From Herbiconiux solani NBRC 106740 (GTDB lineage: Bacteria; Actinomycetota; Actinomycetes; Actinomycetales; Microbacteriaceae), in the NCBI RefSeq assembly GCF_001571005.1, contig NZ_BCST01000002.1:372001-436000 (forward strand): a stretch of DNA of 64,000 nt, written 5' to 3'. The notes under the pieces are model-generated. The model searched no databases. It saw only the letters and a list, made by a program, of their open reading frames with translations, and was not told the DNA's origin. A program made the translations under genes and the position numbers. Of the stretch, positions 33,427 through 41,260 are shown piece after piece; position 1 is the stretch's first letter, and every line of letters begins with the position of its first letter.

Positions 33427-34313
33427 CCGCACCCACGGCATCCAGCCCCTCCGGTTCGACCGGAGCCGGCGCGAGCGTGACCCCGACCGTGACCGGGCCG
33501 TCGGCGCCCGCCCTGAGCGCGCGCGGGGTCACCCTCGCCTACGAGAAGACCGTGGTCTTCGAGGGTCTTGACCTCGAGATCGACGAGGGCCGCATCACGA
33601 CCCTGATCGGCGCGAACGGCAGCGGAAAGTCGACCCTGCTCAAAGCGTTCGGCCGGCTGCTCGCGCCCGACGCCGGCAGCGTCGAGCTGCGCGGCCGCCC
33701 GGTGAAGTCGATGGCCACGCGCGAGGTCGCCCGGCAGCTCGCCATCCTGCCGCAGAAGCCACTGACCCCCTCGGCGACGACGGTGCGGGATCTCGTCTCG
33801 CGCGGCCGTCACCCCCACCAGAGCCTCCTGCGGCCCTGGACCCCGGCCGACGCCGCGGTGATCGACGAGGCCCTGGCGGCGACGGGGCTCAGCGAGCTCG
33901 GTGACCGCGAGGCCGGCTCGCTCTCGGGCGGGCAGCTGCAGCGGGCCTGGATCGCGCTCGTGATGGCGCAGCAGGCCCCGATCATCCTGCTCGACGAACC
34001 GACCACCTTCCTCGACCTGAGCCACCAGCTCGACGTGCTCGGCCTCGTGCGCTCGATCAACCGCCAGCGCGGCGCGACCGTCGTGATGGTGCTGCACGAC
34101 CTCACGCTCGCGGGCCGGTACTCCGATCGGCTGGTCGTCGTGGGCGGTGGGCGCGTGATCGCCGACGGCACGCCGTGGGAGGTGTTGACCCCCGCAGTGC
34201 TGCGCGAGGCCTTCGACCTCGAGGCGCTCGTCATCCCCGACCCGAGCAGCGGCACGCCGTTGATCGTGCCGGTGGATCCGGATGCGATGGGCCGGGCCGC
34301 GGAGGCCGAGTGA
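33423..34313 (+). CDS. Siderophore ABC transporter ATPase (FepC/FecE type)
   Basis: 296 residues. ABC motifs are complete: Walker A GANGSGKST, Q-loop LPQKPLTPSATTVRDLVSRGRHPHQ (typical of FepC/FhuC), signature LSGGQLQRAWIALVMAQ, Walker B ILLDEPTTFLDL, and the switch His in VMVLHDLTLA. It powers ferric siderophore import through the two upstream permeases. A Ser/Thr/Pro-rich N-terminal extension of about 30 residues precedes the domain. Confidence 0.94.
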   Translation: MTAPTASSPSGSTGAGASVTPTVTGPSAPALSARGVTLAYEKTVVFEGLDLEIDEGRITTLIGANGSGKSTLLKAFGRLLAPDAGSVELRGRPVKSMATREVARQLAILPQKPLTPSATTVRDLVSRGRHPHQSLLRPWTPADAAVIDEALAATGLSELGDREAGSLSGGQLQRAWIALVMAQQAPIILLDEPTTFLDLSHQLDVLGLVRSINRQRGATVVMVLHDLTLAGRYSDRLVVVGGGRVIADGTPWEVLTPAVLREAFDLEALVIPDPSSGTPLIVPVDPDAMGRAAEAE

Positions 34314-34359
34314 CAGGCGGTGCGACAGGCCCGATCGCGTCCTCGACTCGCGCGTCGAG

Positions 34360-34378
34360 TTAGGTTCGGCTAACCTAA
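34360..34378. promoter_or_regulatory. Iron box before the siderophore-binding protein
   Basis: TTAGGTTCGGCTAACCTAA, a near-perfect iron box (one base from consensus), 5 bp before the GTG at 34384. The binding-protein gene thus has its own iron-controlled promoter. A CTCGAC/GTCGAG hairpin at 34342-34359 directly before it may end the permease-ATPase transcript. Confidence 0.9.
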
Positions 34379-34383
34379 CTCTC

Positions 34384-35394
34384 GTGAAAGCTTCGACCGC
34401 CCTCCGCCGTTCCGCCCTCCTCCTCGTCCCCGCCCTGGCCCTCGCCGGCCTGGCCGGCTGCTCGTCCGACTCGGGCACCGCCTCGTCCGACTCCGCCGCC
34501 GACGCCGCGTGGAGCTACACCGACGACACCGGCACGACCGTGACGCTCGACCACCGCCCCGAGCGCATCGCGAGCTTCTCGGACTACGCGATCGGCCTGC
34601 TCAGCAACGGCATCGACCCCGTCGCGATCTTCGGCCGGGTGGATGTCGCATCCGACCCCCGCTTCGACGGCTACGACATCAGCAAGGCCGCCATCGTCGG
34701 CAACAGCTACGGCGAGATCGACCTCGAGACGCTGGCCGATGCCGCGCCCGACCTGATCGTCACCGGCATCTACCCCACCGACCGCGACGGCACCCTCGAC
34801 CTCGCGGGCCCGTACTACGCCTTCGCCGACGTCGAGCAGCAGGCCCAGCTCGCGAAGATCGCCCCGATCGTCGCGATCGAGGTCGGCGGCAAGGGCCAGG
34901 ACGTCATCGACAGCTCGAACCGCCTCGCCGAGGCGCTGGGCGCGAGCCAGGAGACGATCGACGCGGCGAAGCAGAAGTTCGACACCGCCGCCGCCGACCT
35001 CACCGCCGCCGCCAAGGAGAACGAGATCGAGGTCACGCAGATGTACGCCGACGCCGACGGCATCTACGTGGTGAAGCCGATGGACGAGCCCGAGACCGAG
35101 CTGTACTCGAGCCTGGGCGTGAAGTTCACGAACGCCAACCCGGACGGCTTCTACTACTGGGACATCTACAGCTGGGAGAACGCCGCCCAGATGATGACGG
35201 GCGACGTGCTGCTCGTGAATGTCGAGGGCTACCAGGAGGCCGACCTCCGCGCCCAGCCCACCTTCGCCTCCGACCCGGCGCTCGCTGCCGGCCAGATCCA
35301 CTCCTGGAACGGCGCCGCCCTCGACTACACGTCGCAGGCCGCCCACATGGAGCAGCTGGCCGACATCATCCGCTCGTCGAAGAAGCTGTCCTAG
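34384..35394 (+). CDS. Ferric siderophore-binding lipoprotein
   Basis: 336 residues from GTG 34384, which begins a signal sequence with lipobox (LALAGLAGC, Cys about 23). The mature part is a FecB/FhuD/FepB-type periplasmic-binding fold: WSYTDDTGTTVTLDHRPERIASFSDYA near the start, a long backbone helix, and RAQPTFASDPALAAGQIHSWN near the end. It captures iron-siderophore at the membrane surface for the transporter encoded just upstream. Confidence 0.92.
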   Translation: MKASTALRRSALLLVPALALAGLAGCSSDSGTASSDSAADAAWSYTDDTGTTVTLDHRPERIASFSDYAIGLLSNGIDPVAIFGRVDVASDPRFDGYDISKAAIVGNSYGEIDLETLADAAPDLIVTGIYPTDRDGTLDLAGPYYAFADVEQQAQLAKIAPIVAIEVGGKGQDVIDSSNRLAEALGASQETIDAAKQKFDTAAADLTAAAKENEIEVTQMYADADGIYVVKPMDEPETELYSSLGVKFTNANPDGFYYWDIYSWENAAQMMTGDVLLVNVEGYQEADLRAQPTFASDPALAAGQIHSWNGAALDYTSQAAHMEQLADIIRSSKKLS

Positions 35395-35401
35395 CCGCCG
35401 C

Positions 35402-36091
35402 TCAGGCGACGAACCGGTAGCCCATCCCGGCCTCGGTCACGAGGTGCTGCGGCCGGGAGGGCACCGGTTCGAGCTTCTTGCGGAGCTGCCCGATGTACAG
35501 GCGCAGGTAGCCGGTCTCCTTGACCCGGTGCGTGCCCCAGACCTCGGTCAGCAGCTCCTGGTGGGTGACCAGCCGGCCGGGGTTCCGCACGAGCAGCTCG
35601 AGGATCTTCCACTCCGTGGGCGTCAGCCGCACCGGCGTGCGGTCGTCGTCGTGGATCACCTGGTGCGCGGCCAGGTCGACCGTCACCCCGCCGAACGAGA
35701 CCACGGGATCCCCTGAACCCGCTGCCGCGGCACCGGGGGCCCGACGGGTGAGAGCCCGGATGCGCGCGAGCAGCTCGTCCATCGCAAACGGCTTCGTGAC
35801 GTAGTCGTCGGCACCCGCGTCCAGCGCATCCACCTTGTCGGAGGAGCCCGTGCGGCCCGAGACGACGAGGATCGGCACGGCCGACCAGCCCCGGATCGCC
35901 TCGATCACCTCGATGCCGTCGAGCTGGGGCATGCCGAGGTCGAGCATGACGAGATCCGGATGCGACTCCGCGGCCGCGCGGATCGCCTCGGCCCCGTCGG
36001 CGGCGGTGCGGATGTCGTAGCCGTGCGAGCCCAGCGTGATCCGCAGCGCGCGGAGGATCTGCGGGTCGTCGTCGGCGATCAGGATCCTCAT
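35402..36091 (-). CDS. kdpE: Response regulator KdpE
   Basis: 229 residues. Receiver domain: acidic pair in LIADDDPQIL, phospho-acceptor Asp in LVMLDLGMPQLDG, and the Lys in DYVTKPFAMDEL. C-terminal OmpR/PhoB winged helix: LTPTEWKILELLVRNPGRLVTHQELLTEVWG and YLRLYIGQLRKKLE. The sequence and its ATGA overlap with kdpD identify it as KdpE, the activator of the KdpFABC potassium pump. No kdpFABC is in the window, so its target here is unproven. Confidence 0.92.
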   Translation of the reverse strand: MRILIADDDPQILRALRITLGSHGYDIRTAADGAEAIRAAAESHPDLVMLDLGMPQLDGIEVIEAIRGWSAVPILVVSGRTGSSDKVDALDAGADDYVTKPFAMDELLARIRALTRRAPGAAAAGSGDPVVSFGGVTVDLAAHQVIHDDDRTPVRLTPTEWKILELLVRNPGRLVTHQELLTEVWGTHRVKETGYLRLYIGQLRKKLEPVPSRPQHLVTEAGMGYRFVA

Positions 36092-38685
36092 GCGTCCGGC
36101 TCCGTCTCTCCTGGGTTGATCTCGCCTGGGTTCATCTGGCCTGGATTCATCTGGCCCGGATCGATCTGGCTCGCCGGCAGGGTGACGACCATCGTCAGCC
36201 CGCCGCCCGGGGTGTCCTCGGCCTCGATCGTGCCGCCCATCCCCTCGACGAAGCCCTTCGAGAGCGCGAGGCCGAGCCCCAGGCCCGTGAGGTTGTCGGT
36301 GTCGCCGAGCCGCTGGAACGGCACGAACACCTCGTCGCGGCGATCGGCCGGGATGCCCGGCCCGCGGTCGACGACCCGGAGCTGCACCGTGCCGCCGAAC
36401 GCACTGGCCGCCACGACCACAGGATCGCCCGCCGGGGCGTGCCGCAGCGCGTTTCCGAGGAGGTTGACGAGAACCCGGACGAGCAGCACGGGATCGGCCC
36501 GGAAGGCCGGAAGCGCAGCCGGCACGTCGAGCTCGACCTGCTCGGGGCCGGCGCCGAGCTCGTCGAGCACCTCGGGCAGGAGGTCGTCGATGTCGACGTC
36601 GGCGAGCGAGACGCCAAGCACTCCGGCCTGGAGCCGGCTCACGTCGAGCAGGTCGGTGAGCAGGCGGGCGAGCCCGGCGAGGCTCTCCTCGGCGGTGGTC
36701 AGGAGCTCCTCGCGATCGGCGTCGGAGAGCGCGCCCGCGCTGAGCCCGGTCACGGCGGCGGTCGCAGCGGCGAGCGGCCGGCGCAGGTCGTGACCGACCG
36801 CGGCGAGCAGCGCCGTGCGCACCCGATCGGCGGCGGCCAGCGGAGCCATCTCGCGGGCGGTCTCCTCGAGTTCGGCGTGTTCGAGCGAGGCGGCGAGCTG
36901 GGTCGCGATCACGCCGAGCAGCCGCCGGTCGGCGGCGCCGAGCGGGCGACCGTGCAGCTCGAGCCGCGTGCGGTCGTCGATCGTCAGCACGACGGGTGAG
37001 CCGGTCCCGCCCACCACAGCACCGTCCGCCACAGCACGGCCCGCCACAGCACCGCCCGCCACAGCACCGTCCTCCGCGAGCACCCGCTCGCCGCGGACGA
37101 GCCGCACGCCGGCCAGCCCGAACGCCTCCCGGGTCTGCGCGACGAGCGCCTGCAGGGCATCCTCCCCCCGCAGCACACTGCCCGCGACCGCGGCGACGAG
37201 CTCCGACTCGGCGGCCGACCGCATCGCCGAGCGGCTCCGCCGGGCCGCCTGGTCGACGACGACCGAGACGAGCACGGCGATCACCACGTAGAGCGCGAGC
37301 GCCACCAGGTGCAGCGGCTCGTCGACCGTCACGGTGTACAGCGGCTCGACGAAGAAGAAGTCGAGCGTGAACGCGCTCAGCACGGCCGCGAACAGCGCCG
37401 GCCAGAGGCCTCCGATCAGCGCGGCGACCACCGTGATCAGCTGGTAGGCCAGAACGTCCGAGGTCATCGAGTCGTCCGAACGGAAGCTCGTCAGCAGCCA
37501 GGTCAGCGCCGGCCCCGCGACCACCGCGAAGACGAAGCCGAGGATGCGGCGGCGGAGGGTCAGCGCGCCGCGCACGCCGGGCAGCCGCATCCGGAGCCGG
37601 CCGCCCGCCGCGGCGTGACTGACGATGTGCACGTCGATGTCGCCGGACTCGCGGATGACCGTGGCCCCGATCCCGGGACCGGTGACGAGGGCGGCCAGCC
37701 GGCCGCGGCGGCTCACCCCGATCACGAGCTGGGTCGCATCCGAGGCCCGGGCGAACTCCACCAGCGCGGTCGGGATGTCGTCGCCGACCACCTGGTGGAA
37801 GCTGCCGCCGAGGCTCTCGACCAGCGCCCGCTGCGTCTCGAGCGCGCCCGGCTCGCCCTGGCGCAGGCCGTCCTGGGCCATCACGTGCACGGCGAGCAAC
37901 CGGCCGCCGGCCGACCGGGAGGCGATGCGCGCGCCCCGGCGGAGCAGCGTCTCGCCCTCACGGCCGCCGGTCAGCGCGACGACGACGCGCTCCCGCGCCT
38001 CCCACTTCTCGCCGATGCCGTGCTCGGCCCGGTAGGCCTGCAGCGAGGAGTCCACCTCGTCGGCCAGCCACAGCAGGGCCAGTTCACGCAGCGCGGTCAG
38101 GTTGCCGAGGCGGAAGTAGTTCGACAGCGCCGCATCCACCCGCGCCGCCGGATAGACCACGCCCTCGGCCAGCCGGTCGCGGAGCGCCTGCGGGGCCAGG
38201 TCGACGACCTCGATCTGATCGGCCGACCGCAGCACCGCATCCGGGATCGTCTCCTGCTGCGGCACGCCGGTGATCTGCTGCACGACGTCGTTGAGTGAGT
38301 CGATGTGCTGGATGTTGACGGTCGAGATCACGTCGATGCCGGCATCCAGCAGCGACGCCACGTCTTCCCAGCGCTTCCGGTGGGGAAGGCCGGGCGCGTT
38401 CGAGTGCGCGAGTTCGTCGATCAGGGCGACCTCAGGGGCCCTGGCGAGCAGCGCATCCAGATCGAGGTCTTCGAGCGCCACCCCCCGGTGCTCGACGAGC
38501 CTCCGCGGCACGGTCTCGAAGCCGACCGCCATCGAGGCGGTGCCGGCCCGGCCGTGGGTCTCGACGATGCCGACCACCACGTCGCGGCCCGCCGCGCGCA
38601 GCCGACGGCCCTCCTCGAGCATCGCGTAGGTCTTGCCGACGCCGGGAGCCGCCCCGAGCAGCACCCGCAGCCGGCCGCGTCGCAC
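36088..38685 (-). CDS. kdpD: Sensor histidine kinase KdpD
   Basis: 865 residues from GTG 38685, 8 bp after the DUF7882 stop. Order of parts: KdpD N-terminal domain with Walker A (LLGAAPGVGKT, residues about 7-17), a Usp domain (about 230-350), four membrane helices (about 378-480), a GAF-like region, HisKA with VGHDLRRPLAAA (His about 631), and HATPase with NLLGNALRHAP, DRGPGIP and GLGLGLALS. It senses potassium or turgor and phosphorylates KdpE. Two 15-bp tandem repeats lengthen the linker and the C-terminus. Confidence 0.93.
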   Translation of the reverse strand: MRRGRLRVLLGAAPGVGKTYAMLEEGRRLRAAGRDVVVGIVETHGRAGTASMAVGFETVPRRLVEHRGVALEDLDLDALLARAPEVALIDELAHSNAPGLPHRKRWEDVASLLDAGIDVISTVNIQHIDSLNDVVQQITGVPQQETIPDAVLRSADQIEVVDLAPQALRDRLAEGVVYPAARVDAALSNYFRLGNLTALRELALLWLADEVDSSLQAYRAEHGIGEKWEARERVVVALTGGREGETLLRRGARIASRSAGGRLLAVHVMAQDGLRQGEPGALETQRALVESLGGSFHQVVGDDIPTALVEFARASDATQLVIGVSRRGRLAALVTGPGIGATVIRESGDIDVHIVSHAAAGGRLRMRLPGVRGALTLRRRILGFVFAVVAGPALTWLLTSFRSDDSMTSDVLAYQLITVVAALIGGLWPALFAAVLSAFTLDFFFVEPLYTVTVDEPLHLVALALYVVIAVLVSVVVDQAARRSRSAMRSAAESELVAAVAGSVLRGEDALQALVAQTREAFGLAGVRLVRGERVLAEDGAVAGGAVAGRAVADGAVVGGTGSPVVLTIDDRTRLELHGRPLGAADRRLLGVIATQLAASLEHAELEETAREMAPLAAADRVRTALLAAVGHDLRRPLAAATAAVTGLSAGALSDADREELLTTAEESLAGLARLLTDLLDVSRLQAGVLGVSLADVDIDDLLPEVLDELGAGPEQVELDVPAALPAFRADPVLLVRVLVNLLGNALRHAPAGDPVVVAASAFGGTVQLRVVDRGPGIPADRRDEVFVPFQRLGDTDNLTGLGLGLALSKGFVEGMGGTIEAEDTPGGGLTMVVTLPASQIDPGQMNPGQMNPGEINPGETEPDA
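36110..36169. repeat. 15-bp tandem repeat at the 3' end of kdpD
   Basis: Four units of the form CCTGGGTTCATCTGG (with drift), coding for repeats of PGQMN/PGEIN at about residues 839-858 of KdpD, after the ATPase domain. In-frame length changes are possible here. Confidence 0.8.
37012..37071. repeat. 15-bp tandem repeat inside kdpD
   Basis: Four units of about CGCCACAGCACCGTC, coding for an AVAGG/AVADG-type repeat at about residues 538-557 of KdpD, in the region between the membrane helices and the kinase core. Confidence 0.8.
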
Positions 38686-38693
38686 GGCCGGTG

Positions 38694-39071
38694 TCAGCGC
38701 ACGGTGGCCGGGCCGGACGCCCCGCCGTGGGCCGCGCCGGCGCCGTTCGCCGTGCCGCCGTTCGACGAGCCGGTACCCGGCTCCTCGGTGAACTGCAGCC
38801 CGCCGCTGCCGTTGGAGGAGGCGGTGAGGATGTCGAGCCACTCGCGATTGATCGACGGCACCCGGCCGCCCGCGAACTTGAAATAGAGGGGGATGGACGA
38901 GTCGAGCCAGATGCTCGAGCGGCCGTCGCCGATCGCCGGATCGTCTTTCCAGGAGAAGAAGAAACTCTCTTTACGGCGCAGCTTCGCCGCGATCACGATC
39001 TGAAGATGCGTGAGCGTGCGATCGTCGAACTCGATCTCGATTCCCGACGACCCGTACAGCAGCTTTCCCAT
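38694..39071 (-). CDS. DUF7882 family protein
   Basis: 125 residues. MGKLLYGSSGIEIEFDDRTLTHLQIVI and the WLDSSIPLYFKFAGGRVPSINREWL block match DUF7882, a small family frequent in Microbacteriaceae and sometimes mislabelled as ATP-dependent DNA ligase. The function is unknown. The C-terminus is a Gly/Ala/Ser-rich tail. It lies 8 bp upstream of kdpD on the same strand, so it is probably co-transcribed with the sensor kinase pair. Confidence 0.85.
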   Translation of the reverse strand: MGKLLYGSSGIEIEFDDRTLTHLQIVIAAKLRRKESFFFSWKDDPAIGDGRSSIWLDSSIPLYFKFAGGRVPSINREWLDILTASSNGSGGLQFTEEPGTGSSNGGTANGAGAAHGGASGPATVR

Positions 39072-39161
39072 TCAGCGTTCCTCCTGGGCAAAACGATACT
39101 GCCACGGGCGGCCGGGCGCTCGGCGCATTAGTGTTGCCACCGGATGAGATGAGGTGTCTTC

Positions 39162-40295
39162 GTGTTCAAGACCAAACGGCACGCCCCCGAGAACCCCGCG
39201 CTGCAGCCCGGGTCCGACCTCGACGTCGCAGGAGCGGAGAGCGTGCCGGCGGTGCGGGTCAACGCCTTCCGCATCGGTCTCGTCGGCGGACTGGGGGTTC
39301 TGCTTGCTCTCGTGATCGGCGGCATCGTCTCGCAGCTGGGCACGGTGCTGATCTACATCGGCGTCGCCCTGTTCCTCGCGCTCGGGCTCGACCCCCTGGT
39401 CTCCTGGCTCGAACGACGGATGAAGCGCGGCATCGCGATCGTCATCGTGTTCGCGGCCGTCATCCTCATCTTCGGCGGCCTGCTGTTCGCCGTCATCCCG
39501 CTGATCGTCGACCAGGCGACCAACTTCATCAACTCGTTCCCGCAGATCGTCACCGGTTTCACGCAGAGCGACTTCGTGAAGGGCGTGCAGAGCCAACTGG
39601 GCAACGTGATCGACATTGATCAGGCGACCAAGGGCGCGCTCTCCTTCGTGCAGGATCCGAACAACCTGGTCACCCTCGGCGGCGGCCTGCTGGCGGTCGG
39701 GACCGGGATCGCGAGCGGGGCCACCGGCGCCGTGATCGTGCTGATCCTGACCCTGTACTTCCTCGCGTCGCTCCGGAGCATGAAGCGCATGACGTACCGC
39801 TTCGTGCCGGCCAACCGCCGCGCATCCTTCGCCTCGCTCACCGACGACGTGACCGGGGCGGTCGGCCGCTACGTGGTCGGCCAGATCGGCCTCGCCGCGA
39901 TCAACGGCATCCTGAGCCTGATCTTCCTGTCGATCATCGGGGCCCCGCTGCCGGCGCTGTTCGCCTTCGTGGCGTTCCTGGCCTCGCTGATCCCGCTCGT
40001 GGGCACGCTGTCCGGAGCGATCATCATCACCCTGGTCTGCCTCTTCGCCTCGCCGCTGACAGCTCTGGTCGCCGCGATCTACTACGTGATCTACATGCAG
40101 GTCGAGGCCTACTTCCTCAGCCCCCGCATCATGAACCGCGCGGTGGCGGTACCCGGTGCGATCGTCGTGATCGCGGCGGTCGCGGGGGGCACGCTGGGCT
40201 CGGTGCTGGGCGCGCTCGTGGCCATTCCGATCGCGGCCTCGGGCATCATCATCATCCAGAAGGTCGTCTTCCCGAAGCAGGACGCGAAGGTCTGA
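39162..40295 (+). CDS. AI-2E family transporter (PerM-like)
   Basis: 377 residues from a GTG with GAGG upstream. Seven to eight membrane helices. The motif order IYIGVALFLALGLDPLVSWLERR, a soluble helical segment, and ALFAFVAFLASLIPLVGTLSGAIIITLV followed by YLSPRIM-like YFLSPRIMNRAV is the AI-2E/PerM signature (PF01594). Members export small molecules or ions; some are Na+/H+ antiporters. The substrate is not predictable here. Confidence 0.9.
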   Translation: MFKTKRHAPENPALQPGSDLDVAGAESVPAVRVNAFRIGLVGGLGVLLALVIGGIVSQLGTVLIYIGVALFLALGLDPLVSWLERRMKRGIAIVIVFAAVILIFGGLLFAVIPLIVDQATNFINSFPQIVTGFTQSDFVKGVQSQLGNVIDIDQATKGALSFVQDPNNLVTLGGGLLAVGTGIASGATGAVIVLILTLYFLASLRSMKRMTYRFVPANRRASFASLTDDVTGAVGRYVVGQIGLAAINGILSLIFLSIIGAPLPALFAFVAFLASLIPLVGTLSGAIIITLVCLFASPLTALVAAIYYVIYMQVEAYFLSPRIMNRAVAVPGAIVVIAAVAGGTLGSVLGALVAIPIAASGIIIIQKVVFPKQDAKV

Positions 40296-40339
40296 GCCCG
40301 CCGGTGGCGGGATCGGGTTCAGGGCGTAGGTTCGGCCTC

Positions 40340-40825
40340 ATGAACGCAACCGACGACGACATCGCCACCATCGGCGCCATCATCTCCTCCGCGAAGATCG
40401 CCCTGCTCACCACCCAGGGCGAAGGTGGTGCGCTGCACAGCCGCCCGCTGCGCGTGCAGGAGCAGGACTTCGACGGCACCCTCTGGTTCTTCACGCAGGA
40501 GCCGAGCGAGAAGACCGAGGAGATCGCGGCGCATCCGCAGGTCAACGCCTCCTTCGAATCCGGCAAGGGCTACCTTTCCATCGCCGGGACCGCTTCGGTC
40601 GTGCGTGACGAGGCGAAGATCGACGAGCTCTGGTCGAAGGCCGTCGAGGCCTGGTTCCCCGAGGGCCGGGAAGACCCGACGGTCGCGCTTCTCAAGATCG
40701 ACGCCGAGTCGGCCGAGATCTGGTCGGTCGACGAGCCCCGCCCGGTCACGCTGCTCAAGATCGCCAAGGCCGTCGTCACCGGCACGCAGCCCGACGTGGG
40801 CGACAACAAGACCGTCGAACTCTGA
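40340..40825 (+). CDS. Pyridoxamine 5'-phosphate oxidase-like protein (general stress type)
   Basis: 161 residues from ATG 40340. A split-barrel flavin-binding fold: KIALLTTQGEGGALHSRPLRVQ, LWFFTQEPSEKTEEIAAHPQVNASFES and YLSIAGTASVVRDEAKIDELWSK match the general-stress protein 26 / PNPOx group. Such proteins bind FMN, F420 or similar cofactors. The gene stands alone. Confidence 0.88.
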   Translation: MNATDDDIATIGAIISSAKIALLTTQGEGGALHSRPLRVQEQDFDGTLWFFTQEPSEKTEEIAAHPQVNASFESGKGYLSIAGTASVVRDEAKIDELWSKAVEAWFPEGREDPTVALLKIDAESAEIWSVDEPRPVTLLKIAKAVVTGTQPDVGDNKTVEL

Positions 40826-40868
40826 CGGGATTCTTGAGGATCCCTCGCGTTAACGCTACTGTCGGCGG

Positions 40869-41177
40869 ATGGACCTCGCCGACGAACTCGCCCTCGCCGG
40901 GCTGATGCGCCTGGCCGAAGAGCTGTACCGGGAGTCGGCGAAATCGGCCACGCCGCTCGCGGTGCAGCTCGAACGCTCGGCCGACATCATCACCGAGGGG
41001 CTGGCCCGCGGCGAGCTGCACTCGGTGCGGGTGCGGATGACGGTGTACTGGCTCTCCTGCTTCGACGGGGGCCGGGGCGCCGGCCGCATCGCCGATTCGA
41101 TCGTGACCGGGGCGGTCGCGGTGTTCGAGCTGCTCGACCGGCCGATGCCGATGCTCAGGAGCTCGGGCCGGCGCTGA
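40869..41177 (+). CDS. Hypothetical small protein
   Basis: 102 residues, mostly helical and without a signal peptide (LADELALAGLMRLAEELYRESAKSATPLAVQLERSADIITEGLARGE). Codon third positions are GC-rich as in real genes. No ribosome site is obvious before the ATG; a TACTGT hexamer about 10 bp upstream could give a leaderless transcript. I recognise no family. Confidence 0.55.
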   Translation: MDLADELALAGLMRLAEELYRESAKSATPLAVQLERSADIITEGLARGELHSVRVRMTVYWLSCFDGGRGAGRIADSIVTGAVAVFELLDRPMPMLRSSGRR

Positions 41178-41260
41178 GCGGCGTCAGTCGGACGTGCCGG
41201 AGTTCGGCCGGGACGACCGGCCCCGACCGGCGTGCGGCGGCCGGCATCTGACGTCCGGCG

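Noticed and set aside
34342-34359. CTCGAC/GTCGAG hairpin as a riboswitch or separate regulatory RNA
   Set aside because: Too short and simple; best explained as a weak terminator before the iron box.
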